Source: CAYRML01 sp964425485 (GTDB taxonomy: Bacteria; Bacillota; Dehalobacteriia; UBA4068). Taken from it: a DNA stretch of 34,851 nucleotides. This document shows, in pieces, positions 8,257 to 15,282 of the stretch (positions within the stretch are counted from its first letter, which is position 1; every line of letters begins with the position of its first letter). The stretch lies in assembly GCA_964425485.1 (NCBI GenBank), contig CAYRML010000010.1, forward strand, positions 1-34,851. Reading direction: 5' to 3'. The translations under genes and the position numbers were made by a program. Under the pieces are notes generated by a model. The model worked only from the letters and a program-made list of their open reading frames with translations, searched no databases and was not told where the DNA came from.

Positions 8257-9102
8257 ATGGAAATTATCAAATCAAAAAAAGAGATGCAAGCGAAGGCGCT
8301 GGCTTGGCGCAAGGACGGCAAAAGCATTGGTTTTGCCCCCACGATGGGCTATTTGCATGCCGGTCATTTATCGCTTTTTGCCCAAGCCCGCAAGGAAAAT
8401 GATATTGTCGTGGCTAGTATTTTTGTCAATCCTATGCAGTTTGGGCCGCAGGAAGATTATGATGCCTATCCCCGCGACCTGGAGCGTGACAGCCGCCTTT
8501 GTGCCGAAAACGGCGTAGATTGCCTGTTTGCTCCAGACAAGGCGGAAATGTATGAGGCGGATTTTGCTACTTATGTGCAAGTTGAAGGCTTGGATAATTA
8601 TCTCTGTGGGGCCAGTAGACCTGGCCATTTCCGCGGAGTCACCACCGTGGTCATGAAATTATTTGCTATTTGTCAGCCGAACAGAACTTATTTTGGCCAG
8701 AAAGATATACAACAATTAACTATTTTGCAAAGGATGGTCGGCGACCTGGATTTGCCTCTGGAAATCCGAATGGTGCCAACGCAAAGGGAAGCCGATGGCC
8801 TGGCCATCAGCTCCCGTAATGTTTTTTTAAGTGAAGCTGAGAGAAAGCAGGCCCCGGCCATTTATCAATCATTAGCCTTGGCGCAAAAATTGATTAATGA
8901 AGGAGAAAAAGATGTAGATATTATAATTGAAATGGCTAGTAATCATTTGCATAAAAATGCGCCTTTAGGCCATATAGACTATCTGCAAATAGTGGATGCC
9001 GCAAAGCTTGATCCTTTGCTTAAGATTGAAAAACCCCTGGTCATTGCCACTGCTGTCAAAATGCCCGGTGCCCGGCTGATAGATAATATCTATATGAAAT
9101 AA
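8257..9102 (+). CDS. panC: Pantothenate synthetase (pantoate-beta-alanine ligase)
   Basis: ATP-dependent ligation of pantoate to beta-alanine to make pantothenate for coenzyme A. The 281-aa length fits. Family motifs are FAPTMGYLHAGHLSLF with the HxGH nucleotide-binding motif, VASIFVNPMQFGPQEDYDAYPR, RPGHFRGVTTVVMKLF, and the KMSKS-like ISSRNVFLS. AGAGGAAG precedes the ATG. It lies 34 nt after folK in the same orientation, so it may be co-transcribed with the folate genes. panB and panD are not in the window. Confidence 0.96.
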   Translation: MEIIKSKKEMQAKALAWRKDGKSIGFAPTMGYLHAGHLSLFAQARKENDIVVASIFVNPMQFGPQEDYDAYPRDLERDSRLCAENGVDCLFAPDKAEMYEADFATYVQVEGLDNYLCGASRPGHFRGVTTVVMKLFAICQPNRTYFGQKDIQQLTILQRMVGDLDLPLEIRMVPTQREADGLAISSRNVFLSEAERKQAPAIYQSLALAQKLINEGEKDVDIIIEMASNHLHKNAPLGHIDYLQIVDAAKLDPLLKIEKPLVIATAVKMPGARLIDNIYMK

Positions 9103-9115
9103 ATGTATAGAACTC

Positions 9116-9144
9116 TTGACAACAAGTATTGCTTGCGTTATACT
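9116..9144 (+). promoter_or_regulatory. Sigma-A-type promoter of the first Rrf2 gene
   Basis: TTGACA (9116-9121) and TATACT (9139-9144) are separated by 17 nt. This near-consensus promoter sits between panC and the Rrf2 gene. Confidence 0.82.
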
Positions 9145-9153
9145 TTTTTTAAC

Positions 9154-9174
9154 TAATCACTACTGATTAAGTAG
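9154..9174 (+). promoter_or_regulatory. Candidate Rrf2 operator at the transcription start
   Basis: Two overlapping inverted repeats lie just downstream of the -10 box: TAATCA-CTAC-TGATTA (9154-9169) and CTACT-GATTA-AGTAG (9160-9174). The position over the start site suggests repression, most simply autoregulation by the Rrf2 protein encoded 18 nt downstream. This is inference from symmetry and location. Confidence 0.55.
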
Positions 9175-9191
9175 GAAATGGAGGGCGGCTT

Positions 9192-9599
9192 ATGAATATT
9201 TCTACCAAAGGCCGATATGGACTGAGGGCCATCTTGGATTTGGCGGCTCATTATGATGATAAGCCGATAGCTATTTCTGCCATATCTATGCGTCAAAATA
9301 TTTCCGAAGGATATCTGGAACAATTGATGATACCTATGAGAAAATTTGGTCTTGTGACCAGCGTCAGAGGAGCTAAAGGTGGTTATATTTTAGCCAAGTG
9401 TCCGCGTGAAATAATTGTGGGTGATGTTTTCCGTGCTTTGGAAGGCCCTTTAAATTTTGCCAGTTGTGTCAGTGAAATGCCTTTGGAAAGCTGTGGTATG
9501 GAAGATACTTGTGCCAGCAAAAAATTGTGGTATGATTTACAGATGGCTATCAGTAATGTTTTAGATTCGTATACTTTGGCTGATCTTTTAGAAAAATAA
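9192..9599 (+). CDS. Rrf2 family regulator, IscR-like (three cysteines)
   Basis: Transcription factor of 135 aa with the Rrf2 winged helix, shown by MNISTKGRYGLRAILDLA, NISEGYLEQLM and VRGAKGGYILAK. It carries Cys92, Cys101 and Cys107, in the region where IscR binds a [2Fe-2S] cluster (E. coli C92, C98, C104), so Fe-S or redox sensing is plausible. The spacing is CX8CX5C, wider than in E. coli IscR. The ATG at 9192 follows GGAGGGC. The gene is directly upstream of a cysteine desulfurase (34 nt gap) and has its own promoter with a palindrome, suggesting feedback control of Fe-S or sulfur supply. It could instead be a CymR-like cysteine regulator. Confidence 0.9.
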   Translation: MNISTKGRYGLRAILDLAAHYDDKPIAISAISMRQNISEGYLEQLMIPMRKFGLVTSVRGAKGGYILAKCPREIIVGDVFRALEGPLNFASCVSEMPLESCGMEDTCASKKLWYDLQMAISNVLDSYTLADLLEK

Positions 9600-9633
9600 A
9601 TAGGCAATCTTTTTACAAAAGGGGATAACAAAA

Positions 9634-10794
9634 ATGCGTAAAGTTTATTTTGATAATGCCGCCACAACACCGGTTTATCCGGAGGTGGCGGAATTTATCA
9701 AGGATTATCTGATCAATCATTGGGGAAATCCCTCCAGCCTTCATGCCTTTGGCCGTGATGCTAAACAACATCTGGAGAAGGCTCACGCTCAAGTAGCCGA
9801 TACTTTGGATGTGCAGCCGGAAGAAATATTTTTCACAAGCGGCGGCACAGAAGCAGACAATATGGCCATCATAGGCACGGCTTTAAGGGCACAGAAAGGC
9901 CATATTATCACATCTGCCGTTGAGCATCCGGCAGTACTCTCCACCTGCAAATATTTGGCTAAAAACGGCTTTGATTTAACAATTTTACCGGTTGATTCTT
10001 ATGCCATGGTCAATCCGGACGAATTGCGAAAAGCTTTGCGCCCGGATACAATTTTAGTTAGCATCATGCATGCCAATAATGAAGTTGGCACTATTAATCC
10101 CATTAGCGAGTTGGGCCTTATCTGTAAGGAGGCCGAGGTGCTTTTTCATGTTGATGCTGTTCAGAGCTGGTGTAAGGTTCCATTTACAGCGGAAAATCTT
10201 AATGCCGATATGATCAGTCTTTCCTCTCATAAAATCAATGGCCCTAAAGGCGTTGGCGCTTTATACAAAAAATCTTCGGTTAAACTAAACCGTATTTTTC
10301 ATGGCGGCGGGCAGGAGAAAAAGGCTCGCTCTGGTACGGAAAATATGCCCGGTATAGTAGGCATGGGTTTGGCCGCGGAAATCAGTTGGCGTGATTTAGC
10401 CAAAAACATGGCCAAATGGCAAAAACTAAGAGATAGTCTGGTTTCTCAGGTTTTGGAGCAGATCCCCTACAGCCGCCTTAATGGCCATCCGTTGCAGCGT
10501 TTGCCGCATAATGCCAATATTAGCTTCAATTATGTGGAAGGAGAGGCCTTGCTTTTATATTTAGATATGCAGGGTGTGGCCTGTTCCTCTGGTTCTGCCT
10601 GTGCCTCCGGTTCCACGAGTGCTTCTCATGTTTTGGTTGCCATGGATATTGAGCCCGGCTTTATGACAAGTGCCTTGCGTTTTTCTCTTGGTTATGGCAA
10701 TTCACAAGAAGATGTTGATTATACAGTTGAAATTATTAAGGACAGGGTGCAGTTTCTACGCAATGCATCACCGCTTTATCCACCAAATAAATAA
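9634..10794 (+). CDS. Cysteine desulfurase (NifS/IscS family), first copy
   Basis: PLP enzyme that removes sulfur from cysteine as a persulfide for Fe-S cluster or tRNA thiolation pathways. At 386 aa it is normal for the IscS/NifS class. Lys200 in SLSSHKINGPKG is the PLP lysine and Cys323 in the SSGSACASGS loop is the persulfide cysteine. The opening VYFDNAATTPVYPEV and FFTSGGTEADNMAI are typical. AAAGGGG precedes the ATG by about 9 nt. It shares an apparent operon with the IscR-like Rrf2 gene and is followed by a terminator, with no iscU here. A second desulfurase with iscU is at 31967-33154, so the two may have separate partners. Confidence 0.95.
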   Translation: MRKVYFDNAATTPVYPEVAEFIKDYLINHWGNPSSLHAFGRDAKQHLEKAHAQVADTLDVQPEEIFFTSGGTEADNMAIIGTALRAQKGHIITSAVEHPAVLSTCKYLAKNGFDLTILPVDSYAMVNPDELRKALRPDTILVSIMHANNEVGTINPISELGLICKEAEVLFHVDAVQSWCKVPFTAENLNADMISLSSHKINGPKGVGALYKKSSVKLNRIFHGGGQEKKARSGTENMPGIVGMGLAAEISWRDLAKNMAKWQKLRDSLVSQVLEQIPYSRLNGHPLQRLPHNANISFNYVEGEALLLYLDMQGVACSSGSACASGSTSASHVLVAMDIEPGFMTSALRFSLGYGNSQEDVDYTVEIIKDRVQFLRNASPLYPPNK

Positions 10795-10806
10795 TATTGC
10801 AAAAAT

Positions 10807-10835
10807 AAAACTCCCGCCCAAGGCGGGAGTTTTTT
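10807..10835 (+). terminator. Intrinsic terminator after cysteine desulfurase
   Basis: AAAACTCCCGCC (10807-10818) pairs with GGCGGGAGTTTT (10822-10833) around a CAA loop and runs into TTTTT. It closes the rrf2-desulfurase unit. Confidence 0.93.
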
Positions 10836-10930
10836 GTGACCTCAATCCCTTCTCGGCATAGTATCAGAAGAGAGGCATATTTTTAAAATATACCAGCCAT
10901 CTACACAAACACTGTCGGGAGGGACAAAAA

Positions 10931-11116
10931 ATGAAAAAGATTGCTCTGATAGCCCTGATAGTTTTTTTAATTATATCAATATTTAAAATAGGGTTTTTGA
11001 ACACGTTTTTGCTTTGCGCCGGGGCTTTGCTTTTGGTGATAATTATTTCCGTTTTTATTTATGCACTTTTTTATAAAAAGCAGAAGGATGAAGAGATGTG
11101 GGAGGATGAGCCTTGA
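10931..11116 (+). CDS. Small hypothetical membrane protein
   Basis: A 61-aa product with two hydrophobic helices, roughly residues 4-23 and 25-50, joined by a short FKIGFLN turn. It ends in a charged, acidic cytoplasmic-type tail (KKQKDEEMWEDEP). GGGAGGG lies about 7 nt before the ATG, a strong ribosome binding site, so I accept it as real. I do not recognise a family. It stands between a terminator and the PNPOx-like gene, and its stop lies inside a 9-bp hairpin. Confidence 0.75.
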   Translation: MKKIALIALIVFLIISIFKIGFLNTFLLCAGALLLVIIISVFIYALFYKKQKDEEMWEDEP

Positions 11117-11137
11117 TAAAAGTTTATGCTTTTATCA
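11114..11137 (+). repeat. 9-bp hairpin overlapping the small ORF stop
   Basis: TGATAAAAG (11114-11122) and CTTTTATCA (11129-11137) form a perfect stem with a 6-nt loop. There is no following U-run, so it is not a convincing terminator. It may stabilise the mRNA end or be an operator. Confidence 0.5.
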
Positions 11138-11175
11138 GGCAGGACTTTTCCCCTAGAAAGAGAAAATATGCAATT

Positions 11176-11189
11176 ATTAATATATTAAT
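11176..11189. promoter_or_regulatory. 14-bp AT-only palindrome before the PNPOx-like gene
   Basis: ATTAATATATTAAT is perfectly palindromic and lies 22 nt before the ATG at 11212. An AT-only palindrome can occur by chance in such intergenic DNA, so an operator role is only a suggestion. Confidence 0.3.
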
Positions 11190-11211
11190 TATAAAGAGAA
11201 GAGGTGTTTTT

Positions 11212-11682
11212 ATGCGTTTAGCTCAATTTGAAATACATGATGGTCAAGAAATACTGGATATGCTTAATAAAAGCAAGTATTGCCATATTGCTATGTTGGA
11301 TGGCAATGTTCCTTATATCGTGGCTATGTTTTACGCTTATGAACCTGCGGAAAAAAGGATTTATATACACGGAGCTACCGAAGGGCGTAAATTTGATATA
11401 CTCAGTCGCGGCGGGCAGGTTTGTTTGCAAATTGTGGAATATGGGCAGGTATATCCTGCCGACAAACCTTGTGATTATTTTGGCTTATATACCAGCATCG
11501 TTTGTGACGGACTCATACGGCAACTCTCCGAAGAGGAAAAAAAGCATGCCTTGGATCTGATCACTTTGAAATATAGCGGCATAGAATCTTTTCCTTATTC
11601 CGATGAGGCTCTGGCTTCTGTCAGTTGTTGGTGTATAGAATTATTGTCCGTGAGTGGGAAAAAATTGCCCGAACCACAATAA
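11212..11682 (+). CDS. Pyridoxamine 5'-phosphate oxidase family (NimA-like) flavin-fold protein
   Basis: A 156-aa protein of the split-barrel FMN-binding fold. It opens with an AQFEIHDGQEILDMLNKSKYCHIAML segment and continues with NVPYIVAMFYAYEP, RIYIHGATEGRKFDIL and QVCLQIVEYGQVYPADKPCDYFGLYTSIVCDGLIRQLSEEEKKHALDLI. This layout matches small Firmicutes proteins annotated as pyridoxamine 5'-phosphate oxidase-like or 5-nitroimidazole reductase-like. The substrate cannot be told from sequence. I chose ATG 11212, preceded by AAGAGG with about 7 nt spacing; the longer reading from 11113 begins in non-conserved DNA. It is followed by a ferritin-like gene, suggesting a small redox or stress-response group. 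Confidence 0.85.
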   Translation: MRLAQFEIHDGQEILDMLNKSKYCHIAMLDGNVPYIVAMFYAYEPAEKRIYIHGATEGRKFDILSRGGQVCLQIVEYGQVYPADKPCDYFGLYTSIVCDGLIRQLSEEEKKHALDLITLKYSGIESFPYSDEALASVSCWCIELLSVSGKKLPEPQ

Positions 11683-11759
11683 ATGCCGACAGCTACTGGG
11701 GAACGTTTACTGGGTTTTGGTAATATTATGTCATAACCTAAGAAAAAGGGGGTTATGGC

Positions 11760-12293
11760 TTGGATATTTATGCTTCTGATTTTGCGGTAATCCGGACGTT
11801 GCAAGAGGTCATGATGGATGAAAATGCAGCGGCAAAAAATTTTAGTCTTATTGCGGCTTTAGCGCCTAATGCTCAAGAACAATCGCAACTCCATGCTATT
11901 AGAATGGAGGACCGAAGACATTATCATTTTTTACAGGATATTTATGAGGAGATAACAGGAGATCATTATAGCACCGGCATTGCTTCCGTCAGCCTACCAA
12001 CGAATTATTGTGATATGATAAAAGCTGTGTTATATGATAAAATCAAGACTGCTTTCGCCTATGAGAAGTTGGCCTGTAACCTTGCTTGCTTTAAGCAAAA
12101 AGATATAATATGCTTTATTTTAAACGATGAAAAACATCATGCTCGTATGTTGGCGGCTATTTACCAAAAATTCGCTAAAAAAATGGCAGGACAGCTGCCT
12201 TTTAACAGGGGTTTTGCCAAGTATTATCGTTCACAAGCAGACCCATCTTTTGCCGACGAAACCTTCAACCCATCCAATCCGATTAACTATTAA
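11760..12293 (+). CDS. Ferritin-like (rubrerythrin-fold) di-iron domain protein
   Basis: A 177-aa mostly helical protein that I read as a four-helix ferritin-like domain. Candidate metal ligands are Glu21, Glu50/Asp51, His54, Glu102, Glu124 and His127, placed in four predicted helices with an EKHH motif in the last one. It lacks the rubredoxin Cys pairs of true rubrerythrin. The likely start is TTG 11760, preceded by AAAAAGGGGG at 7-8 nt. The ATG at 11755 is out of frame and reads only a short peptide. The tail is poorly conserved. Its place beside a flavin-fold gene suggests oxygen or peroxide handling, which is inference. The stop TAA is inside the terminator stem. Confidence 0.78.
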   Translation: MDIYASDFAVIRTLQEVMMDENAAAKNFSLIAALAPNAQEQSQLHAIRMEDRRHYHFLQDIYEEITGDHYSTGIASVSLPTNYCDMIKAVLYDKIKTAFAYEKLACNLACFKQKDIICFILNDEKHHARMLAAIYQKFAKKMAGQLPFNRGFAKYYRSQADPSFADETFNPSNPINY

Positions 12294-12335
12294 GGAACAA
12301 CTCCCAGACAAGGAGTTGTTCCTTAATAATTTTAT
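12290..12335 (+). terminator. Intrinsic terminator after the ferritin-like gene
   Basis: TTAAGGAACAACTCC (12290-12304) pairs perfectly with GGAGTTGTTCCTTAA (12312-12326) around a 7-nt loop, then TAATTTTAT follows. The stem includes the stop codon. Confidence 0.85.
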
Positions 12336-12345
12336 CTTGCGCCTC

Positions 12346-12375
12346 TTGGCATATGGCATGATTTTATGATAAAAT
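12346..12375 (+). promoter_or_regulatory. Probable promoter of tRNA-Ser
   Basis: TTGGCA (12346-12351) and TAAAAT (12370-12375) are 18 nt apart, about 80 nt before the mature tRNA. The boxes are imperfect. Confidence 0.45.
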
Positions 12376-12457
12376 AACAAGGATATCGATTATAGGGAGA
12401 TATCAAAGCGCCATAACAGTGCTGAAATTAAATCATAAAAACTGAATAACTATATAT

Positions 12458-12546
12458 GGAAGAGTATCGAAGTGGTCATAACGAGCCGCACTCGAAATGC
12501 GGTGTACCGCAAGGTACCGTGGGTTCGAATCCCACCTCTTCCGCCA
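12458..12546 (+). tRNA. tRNA-Ser (anticodon CGA)
   Basis: An 89-nt class II tRNA. The acceptor stem is GGAAGAG with CTCTTCC, then discriminator G and an encoded CCA (12544-12546). The anticodon stem CCGCA/TGCGG encloses the loop CTCGAAA, with the anticodon CGA at 12493-12495 reading UCG. The long variable arm TACC-GCAA-GGTA is typical of serine tRNA, and the T arm is GTGGG-TTCGAAT-CCCAC. It stands alone, with a terminator just downstream. Confidence 0.97.
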
Positions 12547-12547
12547 C

Positions 12548-12582
12548 AAACCCCTAAAAATGCTACATTTTCAGGGGTTTTC
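12548..12582 (+). terminator. Terminator after tRNA-Ser
   Basis: AAACCCCTAAAAATG pairs with CATTTTCAGGGGTTTT with one A-C mismatch, and runs into TTTTCTCT directly behind the tRNA CCA. Confidence 0.85.
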
Positions 12583-12929
12583 TCTGTTGCTCAGTGATGC
12601 CCGGATTTTAACCTTGTGGCTCTGTGACGCCCAATGATGTCCGAATTTTGATGCCTGATGACTTCAACACCTAGAATCAAATATACATCGCATTCATAAA
12701 TATTAAATGCCGCGGACCATATTGATGCGGCGTGCACGGAACTATCCGGTCACCCTTCTTTTCGCAGGGGCATTGGCAAATCGACCTTATTCAGGCGGCA
12801 AAAGCTTTGCATCCCGATATCTTGTTTATACGTAGAAGGCCCGCTCTCGGAAAAGGGCGGGCTTTTGTGTATCCTGGATTTTCACTGGGCTAGTCCGGGA
12901 TTTGTTCTGTTGTATTATATACCTTCTAG
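12583..12929. other. Gene-poor, apparently eroded stretch
   Basis: No credible coding region is seen on either strand. It contains an imperfect direct repeat (GATGCCCGGATTTT at about 12595-12608 and GATGTCCGAATTTT at about 12635-12648), a small GCCGC/GCGGC hairpin near 12708-12735, and a terminator-like hairpin at 12839-12866. Together with the SLH remnant that follows, this looks like the residue of lost genes next to a tRNA. No integrase, insertion-sequence end or duplicated tRNA 3' end was found. Confidence 0.5.
12839..12866 (+). terminator. Terminator-like hairpin in the eroded stretch
   Basis: GCCCGCTCT (12839-12847) pairs with AGGGCGGGC (12854-12862), 9 bp with one G-U pair, followed by TTTT. 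No intact gene precedes it on the plus strand. Read on the minus strand it lies about 65 nt beyond the stop of the SLH remnant but has a weaker U-run. Confidence 0.7.
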
Positions 12930-13112
12930 TTACTTGGATAGTAGATTATACAATACCTGGGCCATTTCTGCTCGGGTGGTGGTATCGAAGGGGGTGAGCC
13001 TTCCGGCCTTGCCGCCAACAGTTTCTGTCCCGATCATCAAGGTCATGGACTTCTTGGCCCAGTAGGCAATCTGTCCCGTAGACACATGAGTATATTTTTT
13101 CGATTTTAGCAT
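12930..13112 (-). pseudogene. Remnant of an S-layer homology (SLH) domain protein
   Basis: The minus strand encodes about 60 residues that match the C-terminal half of an SLH domain. They include AYWAKKSMTLMIGTETVGGKA followed by LTPFDTTTRAEMAQVLYNLLSK and a TAA stop, with the hallmark TTRAEMA motif. SLH domains bind secondary cell-wall polymers and normally occur in threes at an end of large surface proteins. Here the rest of the protein is absent and the reading frame begins in the AT-rich promoter region of the next gene. I therefore read it as the 3' end of a deleted surface-protein gene. A plus-strand frame over the same bases is only its shadow. Confidence 0.75.
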
Positions 13113-13118
13113 AATAGC

Positions 13119-13147
13119 TTGACAGTATATGCAAATATTTGCATAAT
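13119..13147 (+). promoter_or_regulatory. Promoter of the GNAT gene
   Basis: TTGACA (13119-13124) and CATAAT (13142-13147) are spaced by 17 nt. The spacer and -10 box are covered by a palindrome, listed separately. Confidence 0.72.
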
Positions 13148-13160
13148 AATTATTATACTG
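13123..13160. promoter_or_regulatory. Nested palindromic operator candidate in the GNAT promoter
   Basis: The core ATGCAAATATTTGCAT (13129-13144) is a perfect 16-bp palindrome. It is flanked by an outer inverted pair, CAGTATA (13123-13129) and TATACTG (13154-13160). The core fills the spacer and enters the -10 box, a classic repressor position. No local regulator gene is evident as its partner. Confidence 0.6.
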
Positions 13161-13218
13161 ATAAAAATCCGGTTAATATAAAAGGCCAAATTTGAGGATT
13201 GTAAAAAAGAGGTGACAT

Positions 13219-14061
13219 ATGCTTGTAAAAATTATTAATGCCAATGAAAAGCAAATGGATATTTTCATTAATGCGGCCAGAGATGAGGGTTGGAATCCGG
13301 GGTTCCATGACGCTAAAAGCTTTTATGCTTGCGATAACAGTGGATTTTGGCTTGGTTTTAGCGAAAAAGAAAAAATTGTCAGCATGCTCAGCTTTGTCAA
13401 TTATCAGAACTCAGATTTCTCTTTTGTAGGATTCTATATTGTTAAACCTGAATATCGAAACCAGAACAATGGCTATGCCTTGTGGCAAAATGTTTTTTCC
13501 CGTTATCCCGGCAGGAATGTTGCTTTGGATGGTGTACCGGCACAAGTAGAGAATTATAAACGGAGTGGTTTTATATTCGCCAATACCAATTGCCGCTATT
13601 GTGGGCGTAATTTTAGGCAGCCGGCCCAAACAGATTGTTTGATAAGTGCGACCGATATGCCTTTTGCCGATATCTGTGCCTATGACAGGCTGCATTTTCC
13701 TGCTGCAAGACAAGCTTTTTTGAGGTCTTGGCTGGACAATGCCGTAAGGGCGCTGGTTTTTTCTGAGCATGGTAAAATCAAGGGTCTCGGTGTTATCAGA
13801 AAATGTTTTGATGGATATAAAATAGGCCCCTTATTCTGTGATAATTATCAAATAGCCTATAAAATTTTCAATGGGCTTATTAGCAATATTAGGGATGAAA
13901 ATATATTTTTGGATATTATGGAAACAAATGAGGATGCCAAGCGCCTGGTTTTGGGGCTCGGCATGAAACCTGTATTCACAACAGCAAGGATGTATACCAA
14001 AAAGAGTCCTGATATCAGGTGGAATAATGTTTTTGGCCTAACTACATTTGAGCTTGGCTGA
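13219..14061 (+). CDS. GNAT family N-acetyltransferase, two-domain type
   Basis: A 280-aa cytoplasmic protein. The N-terminal half carries a GNAT fold with the acetyl-CoA-binding segment GFYIVKPEYRNQNNGYALWQNVF (about residues 74-96), followed by VALDGVPAQVENYKRSGF. The C-terminal half (about residues 135-280) resembles the second acetyltransferase-like domain of YitH-type proteins, with RALVFSEHGKIKGLGVIRKC and MKPVFTTARMYTK. The substrate is unknown. The ATG follows AAGAGGTGA. It has a private promoter with an embedded palindrome and a terminator shared with the convergent GGDEF gene. Confidence 0.85.
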   Translation: MLVKIINANEKQMDIFINAARDEGWNPGFHDAKSFYACDNSGFWLGFSEKEKIVSMLSFVNYQNSDFSFVGFYIVKPEYRNQNNGYALWQNVFSRYPGRNVALDGVPAQVENYKRSGFIFANTNCRYCGRNFRQPAQTDCLISATDMPFADICAYDRLHFPAARQAFLRSWLDNAVRALVFSEHGKIKGLGVIRKCFDGYKIGPLFCDNYQIAYKIFNGLISNIRDENIFLDIMETNEDAKRLVLGLGMKPVFTTARMYTKKSPDIRWNNVFGLTTFELG

Positions 14062-14086
14062 TAAGTAGCGGATATGCCAATATAAT

Positions 14087-14119
14087 AAAAAGGCAATGCA
14101 AAATTCACATTGCCTTTTT
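14087..14119. terminator. Bidirectional terminator between GNAT and GGDEF genes
   Basis: AAAAAGGCAATG (14087-14098) and CATTGCCTTTTT (14108-14119) form a 12-bp stem with a 9-nt loop, with A- and T-runs on both sides, between convergent genes. Confidence 0.92.
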
Positions 14120-14136
14120 ATGAATACACTTCGATG

Positions 14137-15282
14137 TTATATATGTTTTTTCGCTATTTTTTCTTTGTACATATTTTTATCCGCCGCAGACATAAAGGCA
14201 TCAATATTATCGATATCATTCTCTCCGAATGTTACATATCCCATGCTAATGCAAAGATTATATAATAATGTATTCTGTTTGTTTAAGTCATCTATAGATT
14301 TATTTATCTGCTCTATGGTTTCTATCATTTTTTCCGTGCTGGGCCTTTGGCAGATAACGGCAAATTCATCCCCGCCCATACGAGCTAAAAAATCATTCTT
14401 GCCATTGCAGGTCGATTTAAGGATATTGGCCACTTTGACCAGGGCCTTGTCACCTACTGCATGGCCAAAAGTATCGTTTATTTTTTTAAAGTTATCAATA
14501 TCGATAATTATAGCAAACAATTTTTGTCCTGCTTCTACAGATTTTATTTTCCAGGATAAATATTTGTTCATTTGCCGGCGGTTATTGAGCCCAGTTAAAA
14601 CATCGGTAGATATTTTTTGATTTTGAATATTAATATAGATTATGACCAGCGACAGTACTGCGGAAATCCAAACCACGGAAAGGCCGAAAAATAAACATTG
14701 TATTATGCCGCCGATGAACACAGGCAAAAGGAAGAGGGCCATATAATAATACTCATCCCGTTCCGCCCTGGTTTGTGCTTGCCTTGCCTTTTTTAAAGTA
14801 AGAAAGGCCGATTGAATCATATAGATCAGGGCAAGTAAAAATGATAGGAAAAATATATCGCCACGGGTATAAATATTAGCTTCATCAATATAAAAGTACC
14901 AGCCTGTTTTAAAATTGATTAAGGTCAATACTGTATTTATCAGCAATGGTATACTGTATAACCAGATGCGTTTATAGGAGACGGAGCTTTTGTTCTCAAT
15001 TTTAACATAGCTGTAAAGCAGCCAAAAAATACCAGCTAAAGGTACTATAAAATAGTATATTGAGGATATTGTTATATTCAATATATGCGAATAGGAAAAA
15101 CCGGCACCGTCTATTAACCACATGCCGGCATCAAAAGCCATCACTAAGCCCATAGCAAGCAAAAGCTTATTGAATAACCTTTGATCCAAGGTGGGGCTGC
15201 CGGATTTTTTACTGCTGAAATACATAATCAGCAGTAGCACGATGCCTATTATGCTTATCTCCACATATAAAACTGTATCCAT
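14137..15282 (-). CDS. Membrane GGDEF-domain protein (probable diguanylate cyclase)
   Basis: A 381-aa protein. The first 210 or so residues contain about seven hydrophobic helices, a sensory membrane module. The remainder is a GGDEF domain with DVLTGLNNRRQMNKYL, DIDNFKKINDTFGHAVGDKAL and an intact GGDEF at residues 303-307 (ARMGGDEFAVI). The product would be c-di-GMP, a motility/biofilm signal. The position of the inhibitory RxxD I-site reads GKND, so product inhibition is probably lost. I chose the ATG at 15282, behind AGAAAGGGG; an in-frame start further upstream would translate leader DNA. Expression may be limited by a terminator hairpin inside its leader. Confidence 0.9.
   Translation of the reverse strand: MDTVLYVEISIIGIVLLLIMYFSSKKSGSPTLDQRLFNKLLLAMGLVMAFDAGMWLIDGAGFSYSHILNITISSIYYFIVPLAGIFWLLYSYVKIENKSSVSYKRIWLYSIPLLINTVLTLINFKTGWYFYIDEANIYTRGDIFFLSFLLALIYMIQSAFLTLKKARQAQTRAERDEYYYMALFLLPVFIGGIIQCLFFGLSVVWISAVLSLVIIYINIQNQKISTDVLTGLNNRRQMNKYLSWKIKSVEAGQKLFAIIIDIDNFKKINDTFGHAVGDKALVKVANILKSTCNGKNDFLARMGGDEFAVICQRPSTEKMIETIEQINKSIDDLNKQNTLLYNLCISMGYVTFGENDIDNIDAFMSAADKNMYKEKIAKKHI

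Noticed and set aside
12458..12546. tRNA-Ser as an integration site with att repeats
   Set aside because: No second copy of the tRNA 3' end was found in the window and no integrase is present.
12865..13065. Plus-strand open frame over the SLH remnant
   Set aside because: No ribosome binding site or family resemblance; the complementary strand gives a recognisable SLH motif.
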